Shown: one piece after another, positions 28,077-36,616 of the stretch | How positions within the stretch are numbered: position 1 is the first letter of the stretch | Layout of the letters: each line of letters begins with the position of its first letter | Source of the DNA: Desulfobacula sp. | GTDB taxonomy: Bacteria; Desulfobacterota; Desulfobacteria; Desulfobacterales; Desulfobacteraceae | NCBI GenBank assembly: GCA_013792075.1 | Contig: VMSR01000076.1 | Span: 27,588-91,587 of the forward strand | DNA length: 64,000 nt | Direction of reading: 5' to 3' | Made by a program: the position numbers and the translations under genes | Notes under the pieces: model-generated | The model's input: the letters and a program-made list of their open reading frames with translations, nothing else | Database searches by the model: none | What the model was told of the DNA's origin: nothing

Positions 28077-28947
28077 CACCCCAAAATTGAGGCGAGTGGA
28101 CTTTATCATAATTTTAGGAAAAAGCACTGGTGGCCGCAATTAGATCGGCCCCATTTTGCGCTCTTTTAATATTGACAATTCTTGCCCTAATCAATACAAA
28201 TCTTGGATGGTTTGATTTAATATGAAACATCCGCTGGAACGGTTTATGGCCAAACAAAAACCACCCGAACGGGAAAAAATCAGATATTTATTGAAAGCCG
28301 GTGACTGGTCAACCGATTATGGCTTTTATTTTCTTGATGGTCTACCGGGATTCGTTGAAGCAGGTTTGAGAGAGCGCTCACAAATTTTGATTAAATGTAA
28401 CATTGAGTATCCGACGATAAAAACTGTTCATTCTGCAGAAGTTCAACTCTATGAATCCCACTGGCTGGACAAACATATAGAACAAAAATCTCAAAACAAA
28501 GAAATAGTTATAATAGGCAAAATGGATAAGGCGAAAGGCTGCGACCTTTTAATTTTTACTGTTTTTGTATCATCAAGACTGTTTCAAAACATATCTTTTT
28601 CGCTTGCGTTTGAAAAAACCAAATGGATCTCAGTCTATGGTGATAAATTGAAATGGGGCAAAGGGGATATTTACAGTATCGATCTAAAAACAAAGAAAAA
28701 TGTTCACGAATAACATTTTCTCAGGAAAGATAGGCTCCATTTTGAGCCGATCACTGAGCCCAATTTTGGGCTGAGCTTCCTGTCACCCTCAGAAATTCTT
28801 AGGTTATTTCTGTACCCCCCTGTACCCCACCTGAAACGGTTGGCTCTGTAGCGGTCTTTGGTTTTTGGTACGTTTGTACCAGCTTCCACAAGCCCCCAGG
28901 GGTACGAACTTTAGTTGTACCCTTTCAACCGCCGTAATTTTGGGGTG
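28077..28947. repeat. 12-bp inverted repeat flanking a single gene
   Basis: CACCCCAAAATT (28077-28088) and its exact reverse complement AATTTTGGGGTG (28936-28947) bracket the gene at 28222-28713. A third related palindrome, AGCCCAA-TT-TTGGGCT (28757-28772), lies after the gene and may act as its terminator. No transposase is present. Confidence 0.45.
28222..28713 (+). CDS. hypothetical protein (163 aa)
   Basis: Unrecognised. A 163-residue soluble alpha/beta protein with SQILIKCNIEYPTIKTVHS and EIVIIGKMDKAKGCDLLIFTVF strands. There is no clear ribosome-binding site before ATG 28222. It is one of only two rightward genes in the element and is flanked by inverted repeats, so it may be a cargo gene. 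Base composition is lower in GC than its neighbours. Confidence 0.5.
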   Translation: MKHPLERFMAKQKPPEREKIRYLLKAGDWSTDYGFYFLDGLPGFVEAGLRERSQILIKCNIEYPTIKTVHSAEVQLYESHWLDKHIEQKSQNKEIVIIGKMDKAKGCDLLIFTVFVSSRLFQNISFSLAFEKTKWISVYGDKLKWGKGDIYSIDLKTKKNVHE

Positions 28948-29030
28948 GTTGGATTTGTACTTGGGTTTGTATCAACGGGGCGTATAGATTGGTTATGCTC
29001 CCGGGGAGCTGGGGCTTTGGGGGGGGATGC
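28714..29030. other. non-coding gap with palindromes
   Basis: A 317-base gap with no supported gene. It holds the AGCCCAATTTTGGGCT palindrome, several GTACC/GGTAC half-sites (TGTACCCC, GGGGTACG, TTGTACCC) and one arm of the 12-bp inverted repeat. A 61-codon open frame on the minus strand has no ribosome-binding site and is not called. Confidence 0.4.
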
Positions 29031-29474
29031 CTATTCTGGATTGATGTTGTTATTATTTTGAGGAACCGCTTTAGCTGTTTTTGCAGATTTATATCCATAA
29101 CCGCCCATAAAACCAGCCACCAAAAGACCGATAACTTCAACCGATTTTATCAATAAGGCCTCTTTCCCCAAATAAAGGCAGTAACAAACAACGCCTGACG
29201 CTATAATAAATAAACAAATTACACCAAAAGTATTTAGCTTTGATACACGCTCTACGTGTCCCCTATGGTTTGCTCTGTCTTCTAAATTCGCTTTTATCGA
29301 TGTTTCGGCTACGGCCTTGTGGTTTTTTTCTCTCTGAAACTCTAATTCAAGTTCGTGGCTTCTGATTTCCAGCTCTTGTCCCTGGAGGTCAAGAAAACGT
29401 TCGATCATTTCAGGTGGTGGTTGTTGTTGTGGATTCTTCCGTGATAGTTTTTTCGTATCAGTAGGTTTATTCAT
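29031..29474 (-). CDS. two-TM membrane protein with coiled-coil N-terminus (147 aa)
   Basis: A 147-residue protein: a Gln/Pro-rich start, a charged coiled coil (about 25-75), and two membrane helices (about 84-103 and 110-126, LNTFGVICLFIIASGVV and VEVIGLLVAGFMGGYGY). Its ATG overlaps the stop of the 29467 gene by 8 bases. Position after the tape-measure gene could suggest a holin-like role, but the length and coiled coil do not prove it. Confidence 0.55.
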   Translation of the reverse strand: MNKPTDTKKLSRKNPQQQPPPEMIERFLDLQGQELEIRSHELELEFQREKNHKAVAETSIKANLEDRANHRGHVERVSKLNTFGVICLFIIASGVVCYCLYLGKEALLIKSVEVIGLLVAGFMGGYGYKSAKTAKAVPQNNNNINPE

Positions 29475-29658
29475 GAGCGCTTTGGTAAACAGGCCTTTTC
29501 AAAATTATTTCGAAGAAACCAAACCCACTTTCTCCAAGCTTTGGTGCCACAAAACTGCATTTTTCGATATTTCCTTTCTCTTTTGCGGAAAGCTTCAAAT
29601 ATCGGTTTGGAGAGATTTTTTTTCTTTTTATTAGTTTTAAATCTATATAATTATTCAT
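29467..29658 (-). CDS. small basic protein (63 aa)
   Basis: A 63-residue protein behind AAAGGAGTG. It is basic in the first half (KLIKRKKISPNRYLKLSAKEK). No family is recognised. It overlaps the next gene by 8 bases, so it is translationally coupled. Confidence 0.5.
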   Translation of the reverse strand: MNNYIDLKLIKRKKISPNRYLKLSAKEKGNIEKCSFVAPKLGESGFGFFEIILKRPVYQSAHE

Positions 29659-29727
29659 AAGTCACACTCCTTTCTTGGTGTGCACTCCTGATTTAATAAT
29701 AACAACAACCACATAAAATGCAACTAT

Positions 29728-29871
29728 TTAAAATTTGGGCCTATATAGGATATCCGGGCTAACCCTGTCAACAAAAATATGTTCCACAGGAATAGTATCG
29801 GACGGGCAATCCCTTTTCTTTACCGTCCCTGGAAGCGCATAGGTTTTGCATTTAGGACATGCTTCTTTCAT
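29728..29871 (-). CDS. small zinc-ribbon-like protein (47 aa)
   Basis: The start is placed at ATG 29871 behind GAGAGG; the open frame extends to 29916 without a ribosome-binding site. It reads MKEACPKCKTYALPG... with CPKC near the start and one more Cys (RDCPSD), a half zinc ribbon reminiscent of the Com-type proteins of phages. Function unknown. Confidence 0.5.
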   Translation of the reverse strand: MKEACPKCKTYALPGTVKKRDCPSDTIPVEHIFVDRVSPDILYRPKF

Positions 29872-30036
29872 AACGGCCTCTCGATATAAGTTTACCCCCA
29901 ACCCCACAAAATCCATACCACCAGAAAAAAGGTCTGTCTATAGGGGAAACCCTTAGAAACATATTTTTTGACAAAAACAAAAAGCAGAGAGCATGAAGCC
30001 CCCTGCCTTTCGCAAGGAAAAATATGAAATCACATT

Positions 30037-30059
30037 CTGCTCAGGTTCCCCTGGAGCAG
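30037..30059 (-). terminator. possible hairpin after tape-measure gene
   Basis: CTGCTCAGG (30037-30045) pairs with CCTG-g-AGCAG (30050-30059, one bulged base) around a TTCC loop. It lies 41 bases past the tape-measure stop. There is no immediate T run on the minus strand, so termination is unproven. Confidence 0.35.
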
Positions 30060-30099
30060 CCGCTTTTTAAACTGTGGCAAGCCGGAGCACCACGAATAA

Positions 30100-32718
30100 T
30101 TATTTTAAGCCAAGAAGGAAATCTGCCGATTCCTCGGTTGCTCGGATCTGGACTTTTTTTAATATTTCCCACATAACTTTTTCGAGGGCCGGCTCAAGGC
30201 CAGTTGAATCAATTTCTATTAAAGCTTTCCCATTTCTCATAGCCTTGGTCTTTTCCTTCATAAATTCAGCCTGGGCATCATTCAATTTTGTTTGAGATTT
30301 AAGGGCCTCATTTCTGGAATCCTGTTCTTTTTCAACTTGCCGGGTAAATGCAGTTTGATCACCCCTTGATAGACCGCTGTAATTACTAAGCAGGTTCCCG
30401 AACATATCAGACGTTGACCCGGATAATGCGGCCACCGATGATGCAGCCCCATCAAAAACCGCTGTGATTTTTTTGGCATCCGCTTCGGCATTCGCAATTC
30501 CAAGTTTTGCTGTCCATTCAAACGCTGCCTGCACAGTCTCGGCATCTGCCATGATCCTGGTAATATCTTTGTCAAATTCACCCTGGAGTTTGATTTCAAT
30601 TTGTTTTTCTGTCGGAAGATCGTCTATTTGCTTTTTTGCTCCGTCAATGCCGGACGAATCAACAGGGATTGATATTGTGTGCTCCCCATCATCATCAAAC
30701 CATGTCAGGGTTTCGCTCACGGATTCGAATTTTTTTGACACGGAATCTATTTCGGAATTTATTGACTCCCAATCTGCTTCGTTTGTTTCAACGGCGATCT
30801 GGACAGATTTTCTTTCAGGGATTGCATATAGCTTGAGGGTTGCAGTATCAGCTGCTTCTGAAATCCCTTCGATGTTTGCCCCTAAATCCACGTTGCCGGA
30901 TTGCCCGGAAAAGTTGACAACGGAATCCACGGCCCTGAACATTTTTTGGGTGAATTCATCTATACTTGGGAAAATACCCCTAAGCTCTGAGCCAACAGAA
31001 AAACCCAGAGCCCCGGCAGTGGCCGCCAAGAATGCAGGGTGGGCCATAAGGGATGTGAGAGCAACCTTTGTGGCCGCAATACCTGCGTTCAAAGCTCCGG
31101 TTGCAGAAAATGCCCCGGCCAGCAAATTGATACCGCCCAGCACCGCACCACCAATAGCCAACACACCGGCAAAAGCAACCAAGGCGGAAGTTATCCCCAG
31201 GAAAGCCCCGGTTGCCTCTTTAACGCCCTCGGGCAGATCATTAAAGGCGCCAACCAGAGAAGTGACCGCATTAAAAGCCGGAACAAAAACGTCCGCAATT
31301 CCTTCCGTGACTGTGGCAAGGCTTGCCACGGTATCAACCACGCCCTGGATGGCTTGGGCAAGTCCTTCGGGTGTGGAAAAATCAATTCCATCAAACACCC
31401 CCGACAATTCGGATCCAACCCCGCCAATCGCTTTTACAAGTTCAGAAAAATCAACTTGCTCAAATGCTTCTGGGATGTTTTCTGCAATTGTCTTGAGGGT
31501 TTTCCCCAAATCACCCGAAAATAGATTTATTGCATTGAAGATGGGTTTAAATGTTTCGGTACCAACAATCTTTTGCATGGCAATTTCAATATCGGTCGCT
31601 CCGGTGATTGCGCCTGCGGATGCCATCCTGAATTCGTCACCAATTTTTATGCCTAAATTTACAAAGGCTGCGGCGAATCGATCAACGGCCACCTGGGAAG
31701 TTTCAAGGACCGCATTGACTTCTTTGGCAATAGATCCGGCAGATCCAAGGGCAACCCCTGTGATCTCTGTCGTTTTTGCCAGGGAATCAAAAACAGTGAC
31801 CAACCTTCCTGCCTGCTGGATGCCAACCAATTCAGATGCCAGAAAAAGCTTTGATTTTTCGTCGGTTGTTTGGAAAGCTTTTGCAACATCAAAAAGGATA
31901 TCCCGGCCGGATCTCAATTGGCCGTTTGAATCTTTCTGGGCCACACCGATGGATTCAAGGGCATCTCTTACCGGTTTTTGGTCACTGATCAACCTCAACA
32001 GCCCGGTTTTAAGGGCAATGGCCGCCTCGTCACCAGATCGGAAAACCTCAATCACGGGGGTTAAGACCCCGGCTGTTTCCTCGAAAGATAACCCTGCCAG
32101 CTTTGCAATAGGGGCAAGGGCCGCCATGCCGATACCGAGTTCGTTGACCGAAGTAGCATATTCGTTTGATACTTCATTCAGGATATCGGTAAGCCTGGCC
32201 GCTTCCGCTGCCGGCGCATTAAAACCTTTCAGGGTTGATATGATGATTTCTGTTGATCTGGCAACATCAAGCTCGGCCTCGGTTGCACCTAAAACAAGAT
32301 CAATCCCGGCCTTGGCCAACATCATAGAATCTGCGACATCAAACCCGGCCCGCTTAAAATCTGATACGGAGTCCATGATTGACACGGCAGCTTGACCGTA
32401 TTGGTTTGACAGGCCCAAGACCGACTCTTTTACGTTGTCGATCTGGTCTATTTCTTCGCCCAGGATCTTTTTCAGCCCGACCGTGGATGTCTCGAAATCC
32501 TTTGAGGCATTAAAGGCAAGTATAAGACCGGTGCCAACCATAGCAATTAGGGCAGCATCAAGCTTTAAAACCCCTTCTGTTATTTTAGAAAACGGGTCGG
32601 CAACATCCTCAAGCCTGCCTGAGAATTTATCCAAACTGCTGGAAATAGATTTCATGGTTGGGGATATTGAATCCTCACCTTGAAAAAGAACTCTGACTGT
32701 TTTGGTTAAATCTGCCAT
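30100..32718 (-). CDS. phage tail tape measure protein (TP901 family)
   Basis: An 872-residue protein. Residues about 60-350 match the TP901 core: AFNASKDFETSTVGLKKI, SIMDSVSDFKRAGFD, LTDILNEVSNEYATSVNEL, LSFEETAGVLTPVIEVFRSG and VFDSLAKTTEITGVAL. Hydrophobic, glycine-rich segments follow (about 500-590), then a coiled-coil tail. Tape-measure proteins set tail length in long-tailed phages. The start is ATG 32718, nine bases after AAGGAG; the TTG two codons earlier is too close. It is the only certain tail gene in the element. A 643-codon open frame on the opposite strand is a composition artefact. Confidence 0.9.
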   Translation of the reverse strand: MADLTKTVRVLFQGEDSISPTMKSISSSLDKFSGRLEDVADPFSKITEGVLKLDAALIAMVGTGLILAFNASKDFETSTVGLKKILGEEIDQIDNVKESVLGLSNQYGQAAVSIMDSVSDFKRAGFDVADSMMLAKAGIDLVLGATEAELDVARSTEIIISTLKGFNAPAAEAARLTDILNEVSNEYATSVNELGIGMAALAPIAKLAGLSFEETAGVLTPVIEVFRSGDEAAIALKTGLLRLISDQKPVRDALESIGVAQKDSNGQLRSGRDILFDVAKAFQTTDEKSKLFLASELVGIQQAGRLVTVFDSLAKTTEITGVALGSAGSIAKEVNAVLETSQVAVDRFAAAFVNLGIKIGDEFRMASAGAITGATDIEIAMQKIVGTETFKPIFNAINLFSGDLGKTLKTIAENIPEAFEQVDFSELVKAIGGVGSELSGVFDGIDFSTPEGLAQAIQGVVDTVASLATVTEGIADVFVPAFNAVTSLVGAFNDLPEGVKEATGAFLGITSALVAFAGVLAIGGAVLGGINLLAGAFSATGALNAGIAATKVALTSLMAHPAFLAATAGALGFSVGSELRGIFPSIDEFTQKMFRAVDSVVNFSGQSGNVDLGANIEGISEAADTATLKLYAIPERKSVQIAVETNEADWESINSEIDSVSKKFESVSETLTWFDDDGEHTISIPVDSSGIDGAKKQIDDLPTEKQIEIKLQGEFDKDITRIMADAETVQAAFEWTAKLGIANAEADAKKITAVFDGAASSVAALSGSTSDMFGNLLSNYSGLSRGDQTAFTRQVEKEQDSRNEALKSQTKLNDAQAEFMKEKTKAMRNGKALIEIDSTGLEPALEKVMWEILKKVQIRATEESADFLLGLK

Positions 32719-32724
32719 TTTCAA

Positions 32725-33126
32725 TTACTCCTTCAATGTTGTTTCCTGGTTATCAGTCTTTACCACCTTGAGATGGGAGGGGCGTTTTGGTGGGTTTTGG
32801 ATATAGTTTAAAATTTCGGTAAATCGAGATTTTAAAAAGAGGTTTGCCTCGATGCTTTTATTTTCAGCCGACAGAACGTCTGTTATCATTTTTTCAAACA
32901 TAGCTTTTAGACCCGGGTTGGTATTGATCAGGATGGGGAAAAATATATTGCTTATGGTGGTGTTTGCCGAAGTCTTTAGTATCAAACTTCTTACTATTTC
33001 TTGCTGCGATATAAAAAGTTGTTGGCAATCGGCTATAACCTTGTTTTGCGCTGATATCTGTTCGTTTTGTTTTGATATCCTGGCGTTTAGGTTTTTGATT
33101 TCTTCTGATATTTCAAATTCATTCAT
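32725..33126 (-). CDS. coiled-coil protein upstream of tape measure (133 aa)
   Basis: An unrecognised 133-residue protein with an N-terminal coiled coil (ISEEIKNLNARISKQNEQISAQ) and a helical C-terminal half. It ends 6 bases before the tape-measure start. In long-tailed phages this position usually holds the tail chaperones, often with a frameshift; no slippery site was found here. Confidence 0.5.
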   Translation of the reverse strand: MNEFEISEEIKNLNARISKQNEQISAQNKVIADCQQLFISQQEIVRSLILKTSANTTISNIFFPILINTNPGLKAMFEKMITDVLSAENKSIEANLFLKSRFTEILNYIQNPPKRPSHLKVVKTDNQETTLKE

Positions 33127-33217
33127 CTTGGGCGGTCCTTATTTGTTATAAAGTTTTGGCTATAAGTCATGGGCTGGAATACCATCAACCTTTTTTTGTT
33201 TTCAAAATTTGGGGCTT

Positions 33218-33290
33218 GGATTGCCTGGGACAGGAGGAAAAGGCCTGCCCAGGCAATCCGAAACGGGCACCACGGTTAATATAGTGCCCG
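33218..33290. repeat. two perfect tandem hairpins after the S49 protease gene
   Basis: Hairpin 1: GGATTGCCTGGG at 33218-33229 with CCCAGGCAATCC at 33248-33259, the stem extended by CAGG/CCTG. Hairpin 2: CGGGCAC at 33264-33270 with GTGCCCG at 33284-33290. They fill most of the 171-base gap between the protease and the 133-residue gene. Neither has a T run on the minus strand. Confidence 0.6.
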
Positions 33291-33297
33291 GGAAAAC

Positions 33298-34338
33298 TTA
33301 AGCCCCGGCCCGTTGCCTTTCGTATAAATCCGGGTATTCATGTGCCGCTTGTTTCATTGCTGAATGGACAGAGCATCCAGTCCGTTTTTTGATTTCAGTC
33401 CAAACTGATTGAAAGGTCTGGCCTTGATCCGGTTTATCCTTTGCCTTTGGTGCCACCGGTTGTGCCGCAGGGGTCCGGCCGGTTCTCTGCATTTCATACA
33501 AATCGGGATAATCCTTGGCAGCTTGTCCCATTGCGTCCATGCTGGTGCATCCCTGTTTTGCCTTTATTGATTGCCAAGCCTGCTGGAAGGTCAGTTGTTG
33601 ACCCGGAAGAGAAACCCCTTGGATATCGGCAGCAATGGCCGTATCAAATTCCATGGAATTAAACACCCCATCAGCAAACCCACTCGATACTGAGTCCTGG
33701 CCCTGGAATATCCCGGCTTCGGTATTTTTTACAGCCTGAACGGTCATCCCCCGGCCTTTGGATACGATCTGACAAAAGACTTCGTAATCAAGATCGACCA
33801 TCCGTTGTAAGTCTTTTTGTGCCTGGCTGGACAATGGGTTGTGTGAGGAAAATTGGTTTTTCTTGGCGCCGGCATGAATGACGGTGAATTTGAATCCCAT
33901 ATCAGAATCAAATTTTGATTGGTCAATGTGGGCAACCAGAACCCCTACACTACCCACCACGGCACTCCTGCAGATATAAATCTGTTTTGCAGTGCTGGCA
34001 ATGGCATAGGCTGCGGAACAGCATTGATCTTCAACCAGGGCATAGATTTTCTTCTTTTGTCCGATGGTAGACAGATAATCACAAAGGTCAAAACACCCGG
34101 CAACTATCCCCCCAGGAGAATTGATATCAAGGATTATATGCGAACTGGTTACCGCATCCACGGCAGTGCGGATATTCTTGTAGGTCTCAGGGTAAAGAAC
34201 GCCCTGGATTGATATTTTTTGGGCCGTTATGGTTCCAACCACTGTGGGTTGAGATGTAACCCACCCGGCTTTTGTTTTCGGTAATGTTGATAAAGTTGGT
34301 TCATAAATGGCCAATGGCCTATTTGATATTGAATCCAT
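33298..34338 (-). CDS. S49 family (SppA/phage C-type) serine peptidase
   Basis: A 346-residue protease of the ClpP fold. The oxyanion region is LDINSPGGIVAG (about 70-81), the nucleophile is Ser108 in QCCSAAYAIAS, and the general-base Lys is 159 or 160 in AGAKKNQFS. Phage members mature capsids or scaffolds. The C-terminus has two tandem repeats of about 35 residues, with cores KQGCTSMDAMGQAAKDYPDL and KRTGCSVHSAMKQAAHEYPDL (about 255-290 and 311-346), joined by a Pro/Ala/Lys linker. These probably bind a partner. No capsid or portal gene follows in this element. Confidence 0.87.
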   Translation of the reverse strand: MDSISNRPLAIYEPTLSTLPKTKAGWVTSQPTVVGTITAQKISIQGVLYPETYKNIRTAVDAVTSSHIILDINSPGGIVAGCFDLCDYLSTIGQKKKIYALVEDQCCSAAYAIASTAKQIYICRSAVVGSVGVLVAHIDQSKFDSDMGFKFTVIHAGAKKNQFSSHNPLSSQAQKDLQRMVDLDYEVFCQIVSKGRGMTVQAVKNTEAGIFQGQDSVSSGFADGVFNSMEFDTAIAADIQGVSLPGQQLTFQQAWQSIKAKQGCTSMDAMGQAAKDYPDLYEMQRTGRTPAAQPVAPKAKDKPDQGQTFQSVWTEIKKRTGCSVHSAMKQAAHEYPDLYERQRAGA

Positions 34339-34348
34339 GGTAAGCTCC

Positions 34349-34948
34349 TTATGCCGTTACTTTGTCATTTATCTTTTCGATCTCAAACCGAAGTTCCCGC
34401 TTTGTGTCAGCAATGGAAGTAGTCCCGGCAATATGTTTCTCGATTTCATTTCTCAGAACTTTGTGGCGATCTGTGCCAAATAGAAAAGGCTGCGTGAAAT
34501 CACCCAAAAGAGCATTATGGGGCCGTCCTTTTATCATATAAAAAGCCGCTGCCGCCTTTGAATAATGTTCAATGAAGGAATCCCAAAGAATCTCCTCTTC
34601 CGGTCCAAGGTCCTCGATCTGTTTATTGATCTGACTTAGCCGGTCTGTTTTCTCTTTTTCCTGGGTTTTGGTCAAGATTCCCTGAAGATCATCAACCACA
34701 AGGCCCATGGATTCAATTTTGACCTTAATTGCATGAATCTCGTCTTCCAGGGTCTTGATATCCTTATGGGAGCCGTTGCCACCAAGGGCCTGTTTTTTAG
34801 CCTCAACCAAGGTTTTGTTGAGTTCATCCAGGGCATTGGAATTGAGCTCGATTTCGTTTCTCAGAAAATCAATTTCAGCCTGGATCTCTTTGGCGGAAGA
34901 TTCTTTTTTTTCACCTGAAATAATTTTTAACCAATTTGCAATTTTCAT
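34349..34948 (-). CDS. coiled-coil protein (199 aa)
   Basis: A 199-residue protein with a long coiled coil (about 17-110, EIQAEIDFLRNEIELNSNAL and onward) and a globular end with LLGDFTQPFLFGTDRHKVLR. No family is recognised. Its ATG overlaps the stop of the gene at 34945 and it precedes the S49 protease by 10 bases. A scaffold or protease partner is conceivable from position only. Confidence 0.55.
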   Translation of the reverse strand: MKIANWLKIISGEKKESSAKEIQAEIDFLRNEIELNSNALDELNKTLVEAKKQALGGNGSHKDIKTLEDEIHAIKVKIESMGLVVDDLQGILTKTQEKEKTDRLSQINKQIEDLGPEEEILWDSFIEHYSKAAAAFYMIKGRPHNALLGDFTQPFLFGTDRHKVLRNEIEKHIAGTTSIADTKRELRFEIEKINDKVTA

Positions 34949-35136
34949 TTTTTTTCATTTCCTTTTAAAATTTTTTCTGATTTGTTTTCTAACTCGTTTG
35001 TTGGATCGTAAAACCCTTTTAAAATTCTGCGATAATACAATGTGTCGATGTTCAGTCGTTTTGATATCTTTTCCTCTGGAAAGACCGTCAAAACATGGGT
35101 TGAAGGGTGTTTGTAAGTTGGCGGCAATCTGATCAT
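34945..35136 (-). CDS. small protein with possible helix-turn-helix (63 aa)
   Basis: A 63-residue protein behind AAAGGAAC, five bases before ATG 35136. PEEKISKRLNIDTLYYRRIL looks like a short helix-turn-helix. The stop and the next ATG overlap (ATGA), so it is coupled to the 199-residue gene. An alternative open frame (34955-35164) on the same strand lacks a ribosome-binding site and is not called. Confidence 0.55.
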   Translation of the reverse strand: MIRLPPTYKHPSTHVLTVFPEEKISKRLNIDTLYYRRILKGFYDPTNELENKSEKILKGNEKK

Positions 35137-35228
35137 TTTCTGTTCCTTTTTTTGAATTAATCATTTATTCCGGTCGTTGTTCTTATAGAGGTGAGGGCTT
35201 GCCCGGGCCATCTGATTATTTACAATTT

Positions 35229-36050
35229 TCACCTGGCAAGTTCCTCAAGGGCTGCATTCAATTCTGTGGTCAGCCTTTCGTTGACCAGATGGACATCGGT
35301 TATACTGGCAAGCTCGGCCCCGATCCTGGATGGAATGTTTAAAATGGCATCTCGGACCAGGCGGGCTATGTTGAAGAAATCAAGATCAACTTTTTCAGCA
35401 CTGACAAGTTCGCCGGTTTTTTCTTCAAGCTCTAATTTTTTCAATGCAGCTTCATAATTTGCCCGGCGAGTTTGTGCCTTTGATAAGGAAACCATTTGCA
35501 ATCCGGCTTTTTCAACCACGGCGATTGTCTCTGCTGGTGTCGGGCCAGTTTGTTCTTCCTGGGGTTTGGCATGCCTACCAACATAAGAAACATTATTTTT
35601 CATCTGTTTTTTTGCCAAAACAGGATCAATTAAAAATCTTTTCCCGTTTGGCTTTGTGGCGGTTTTCTCGATTTTTCCTGATTCCACCAGCTTGCGGATA
35701 TATTGGGGACTGAAGCCCATCTCTTTTGCAAATTCGGGGATTGATTTCCATTTTTTCATTTTTTTGTTAACTCCATATATTGATTGTTTGGTTTGTTTTG
35801 ATTCTCTGGTTTGTTTTGATTCTCTGGTTTGTTTTGGTTTGCTTGATTGTTTCACGGGTTTTTTATTCACATAGGAAATATTGTTTTCCATATGTTCAAG
35901 GGCCAAATCTATGTTGATTAATTTCCGAGCCCCTTTTTGTTTCGTGGCAGACTCTTCAATTTTCCCATCAGCCACAAGACGACGAATATATTCAGGAGTC
36001 CGACCAATTTTCTTTGCAAAAGCCGGGATTGAAATATACTCGTATTCCAT
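35229..36050 (-). CDS. Nu1-like terminase small subunit with duplicated DNA-binding domain
   Basis: A 273-residue protein. It has two copies of a winged-helix excisionase-like domain: residues 1-62 (ISIPAFAKKIGRTPEYIRRL ... NNISYVNKK) and 99-155 (KSIPEFAKEMGFSPQYIRKL ... NNVSYVGRH). They are joined by a repetitive KQTRES linker. The C-terminal part (about 190-270, AQTRRANYEAALKKLELEEK, then ILNIPSRIGAELASITD) matches the helical half of lambda Nu1-type small terminases. Small terminases recognise packaging sites. No large terminase gene is present, so it may redirect a helper's packaging motor. The linker's DNA repeats suggest recent duplication. Confidence 0.72.
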   Translation of the reverse strand: MEYEYISIPAFAKKIGRTPEYIRRLVADGKIEESATKQKGARKLINIDLALEHMENNISYVNKKPVKQSSKPKQTRESKQTRESKQTKQSIYGVNKKMKKWKSIPEFAKEMGFSPQYIRKLVESGKIEKTATKPNGKRFLIDPVLAKKQMKNNVSYVGRHAKPQEEQTGPTPAETIAVVEKAGLQMVSLSKAQTRRANYEAALKKLELEEKTGELVSAEKVDLDFFNIARLVRDAILNIPSRIGAELASITDVHLVNERLTTELNAALEELAR

Positions 36051-36367
36051 ACCTATCTTACCTTTTCCCGGTTATGGTTTGTTGTGGGTGGTTATGGCCA
36101 ATTAAGCAAAAAAACATTCCTGGACTTGTGGTCGTTTTTTGATTTCCGGTATTTTTAAATTTTGATTTCAATGCTGTTTTTAGCCCCTTTAAAGCCCGTT
36201 TATTTTATTGGGCCTGTGGTACTCATTTTTATTAAAAAGTTAACGAGCTTGATGTGAGCCCCTGAATCAAAACAACTTTTTGGACCCTGTAACTGGAAAA
36301 TAATCGGGCCTTGGCCATCCGTGTATAATCAATCCCCCAGGAAGGACCCGTTGCACCATCGGGACTG
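36051..36367. other. gap with no supported gene
   Basis: A 317-base AT-rich stretch upstream of the small-terminase gene. A 60-codon open frame on the minus strand (36232-36414) overlaps the next gene and has no ribosome-binding site. The region may hold a leftward promoter for the packaging/tail block, but no convincing -35/-10 pair was found. Confidence 0.4.
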
Positions 36368-36616
36368 TTAATCATCGAAATTTCCAAGAACGAGAACCCA
36401 ACCTTCAAACTCACTTACTCTTTGCCGCTGCTCAGGCGTCATAAACAGCAGCGCTTTTGTGGTCAGGTCTGGAATCCAGTTATATTGAATGAAAATAATC
36501 CATTCCCGATCTTCCTCAAATAGATCTTCCCATGTGGTAACCTTAAGATCGATGGCTTCCTCAATCGCCTCAAGAAGCATTTGATTGTCTTCAACAAAAT
36601 CGATGATCGTTTTCAT
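36368..36616 (-). CDS. small acidic protein (82 aa)
   Basis: An 82-residue acidic protein (FVEDNQMLLEAIEEAIDLK..., FEEDREWIIFIQYNWIPDL) behind GGGGAGGA. The ATG overlaps the preceding stop (ATGA). No family is recognised; it follows the replication genes in the same transcript. Confidence 0.55.
   Translation of the reverse strand: MKTIIDFVEDNQMLLEAIEEAIDLKVTTWEDLFEEDREWIIFIQYNWIPDLTTKALLFMTPEQRQRVSEFEGWVLVLGNFDD

Noticed and set aside
28704..28889. 61-codon minus-strand frame
   Set aside because: No ribosome-binding site, and it covers palindromic non-coding sequence.
30464..32395. 643-codon open frame on the plus strand opposite the tape-measure gene
   Set aside because: It is exactly antisense to a well-matched TP901 tape-measure gene, has Ser/Pro-rich artefact composition, and has no ribosome-binding site.
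35780..35845. Independent tandem DNA repeat (TTCTCTGGTTTGTTTTGA units)
   Set aside because: It is the coding sequence of the KQTRES linker in the small terminase and is described there.
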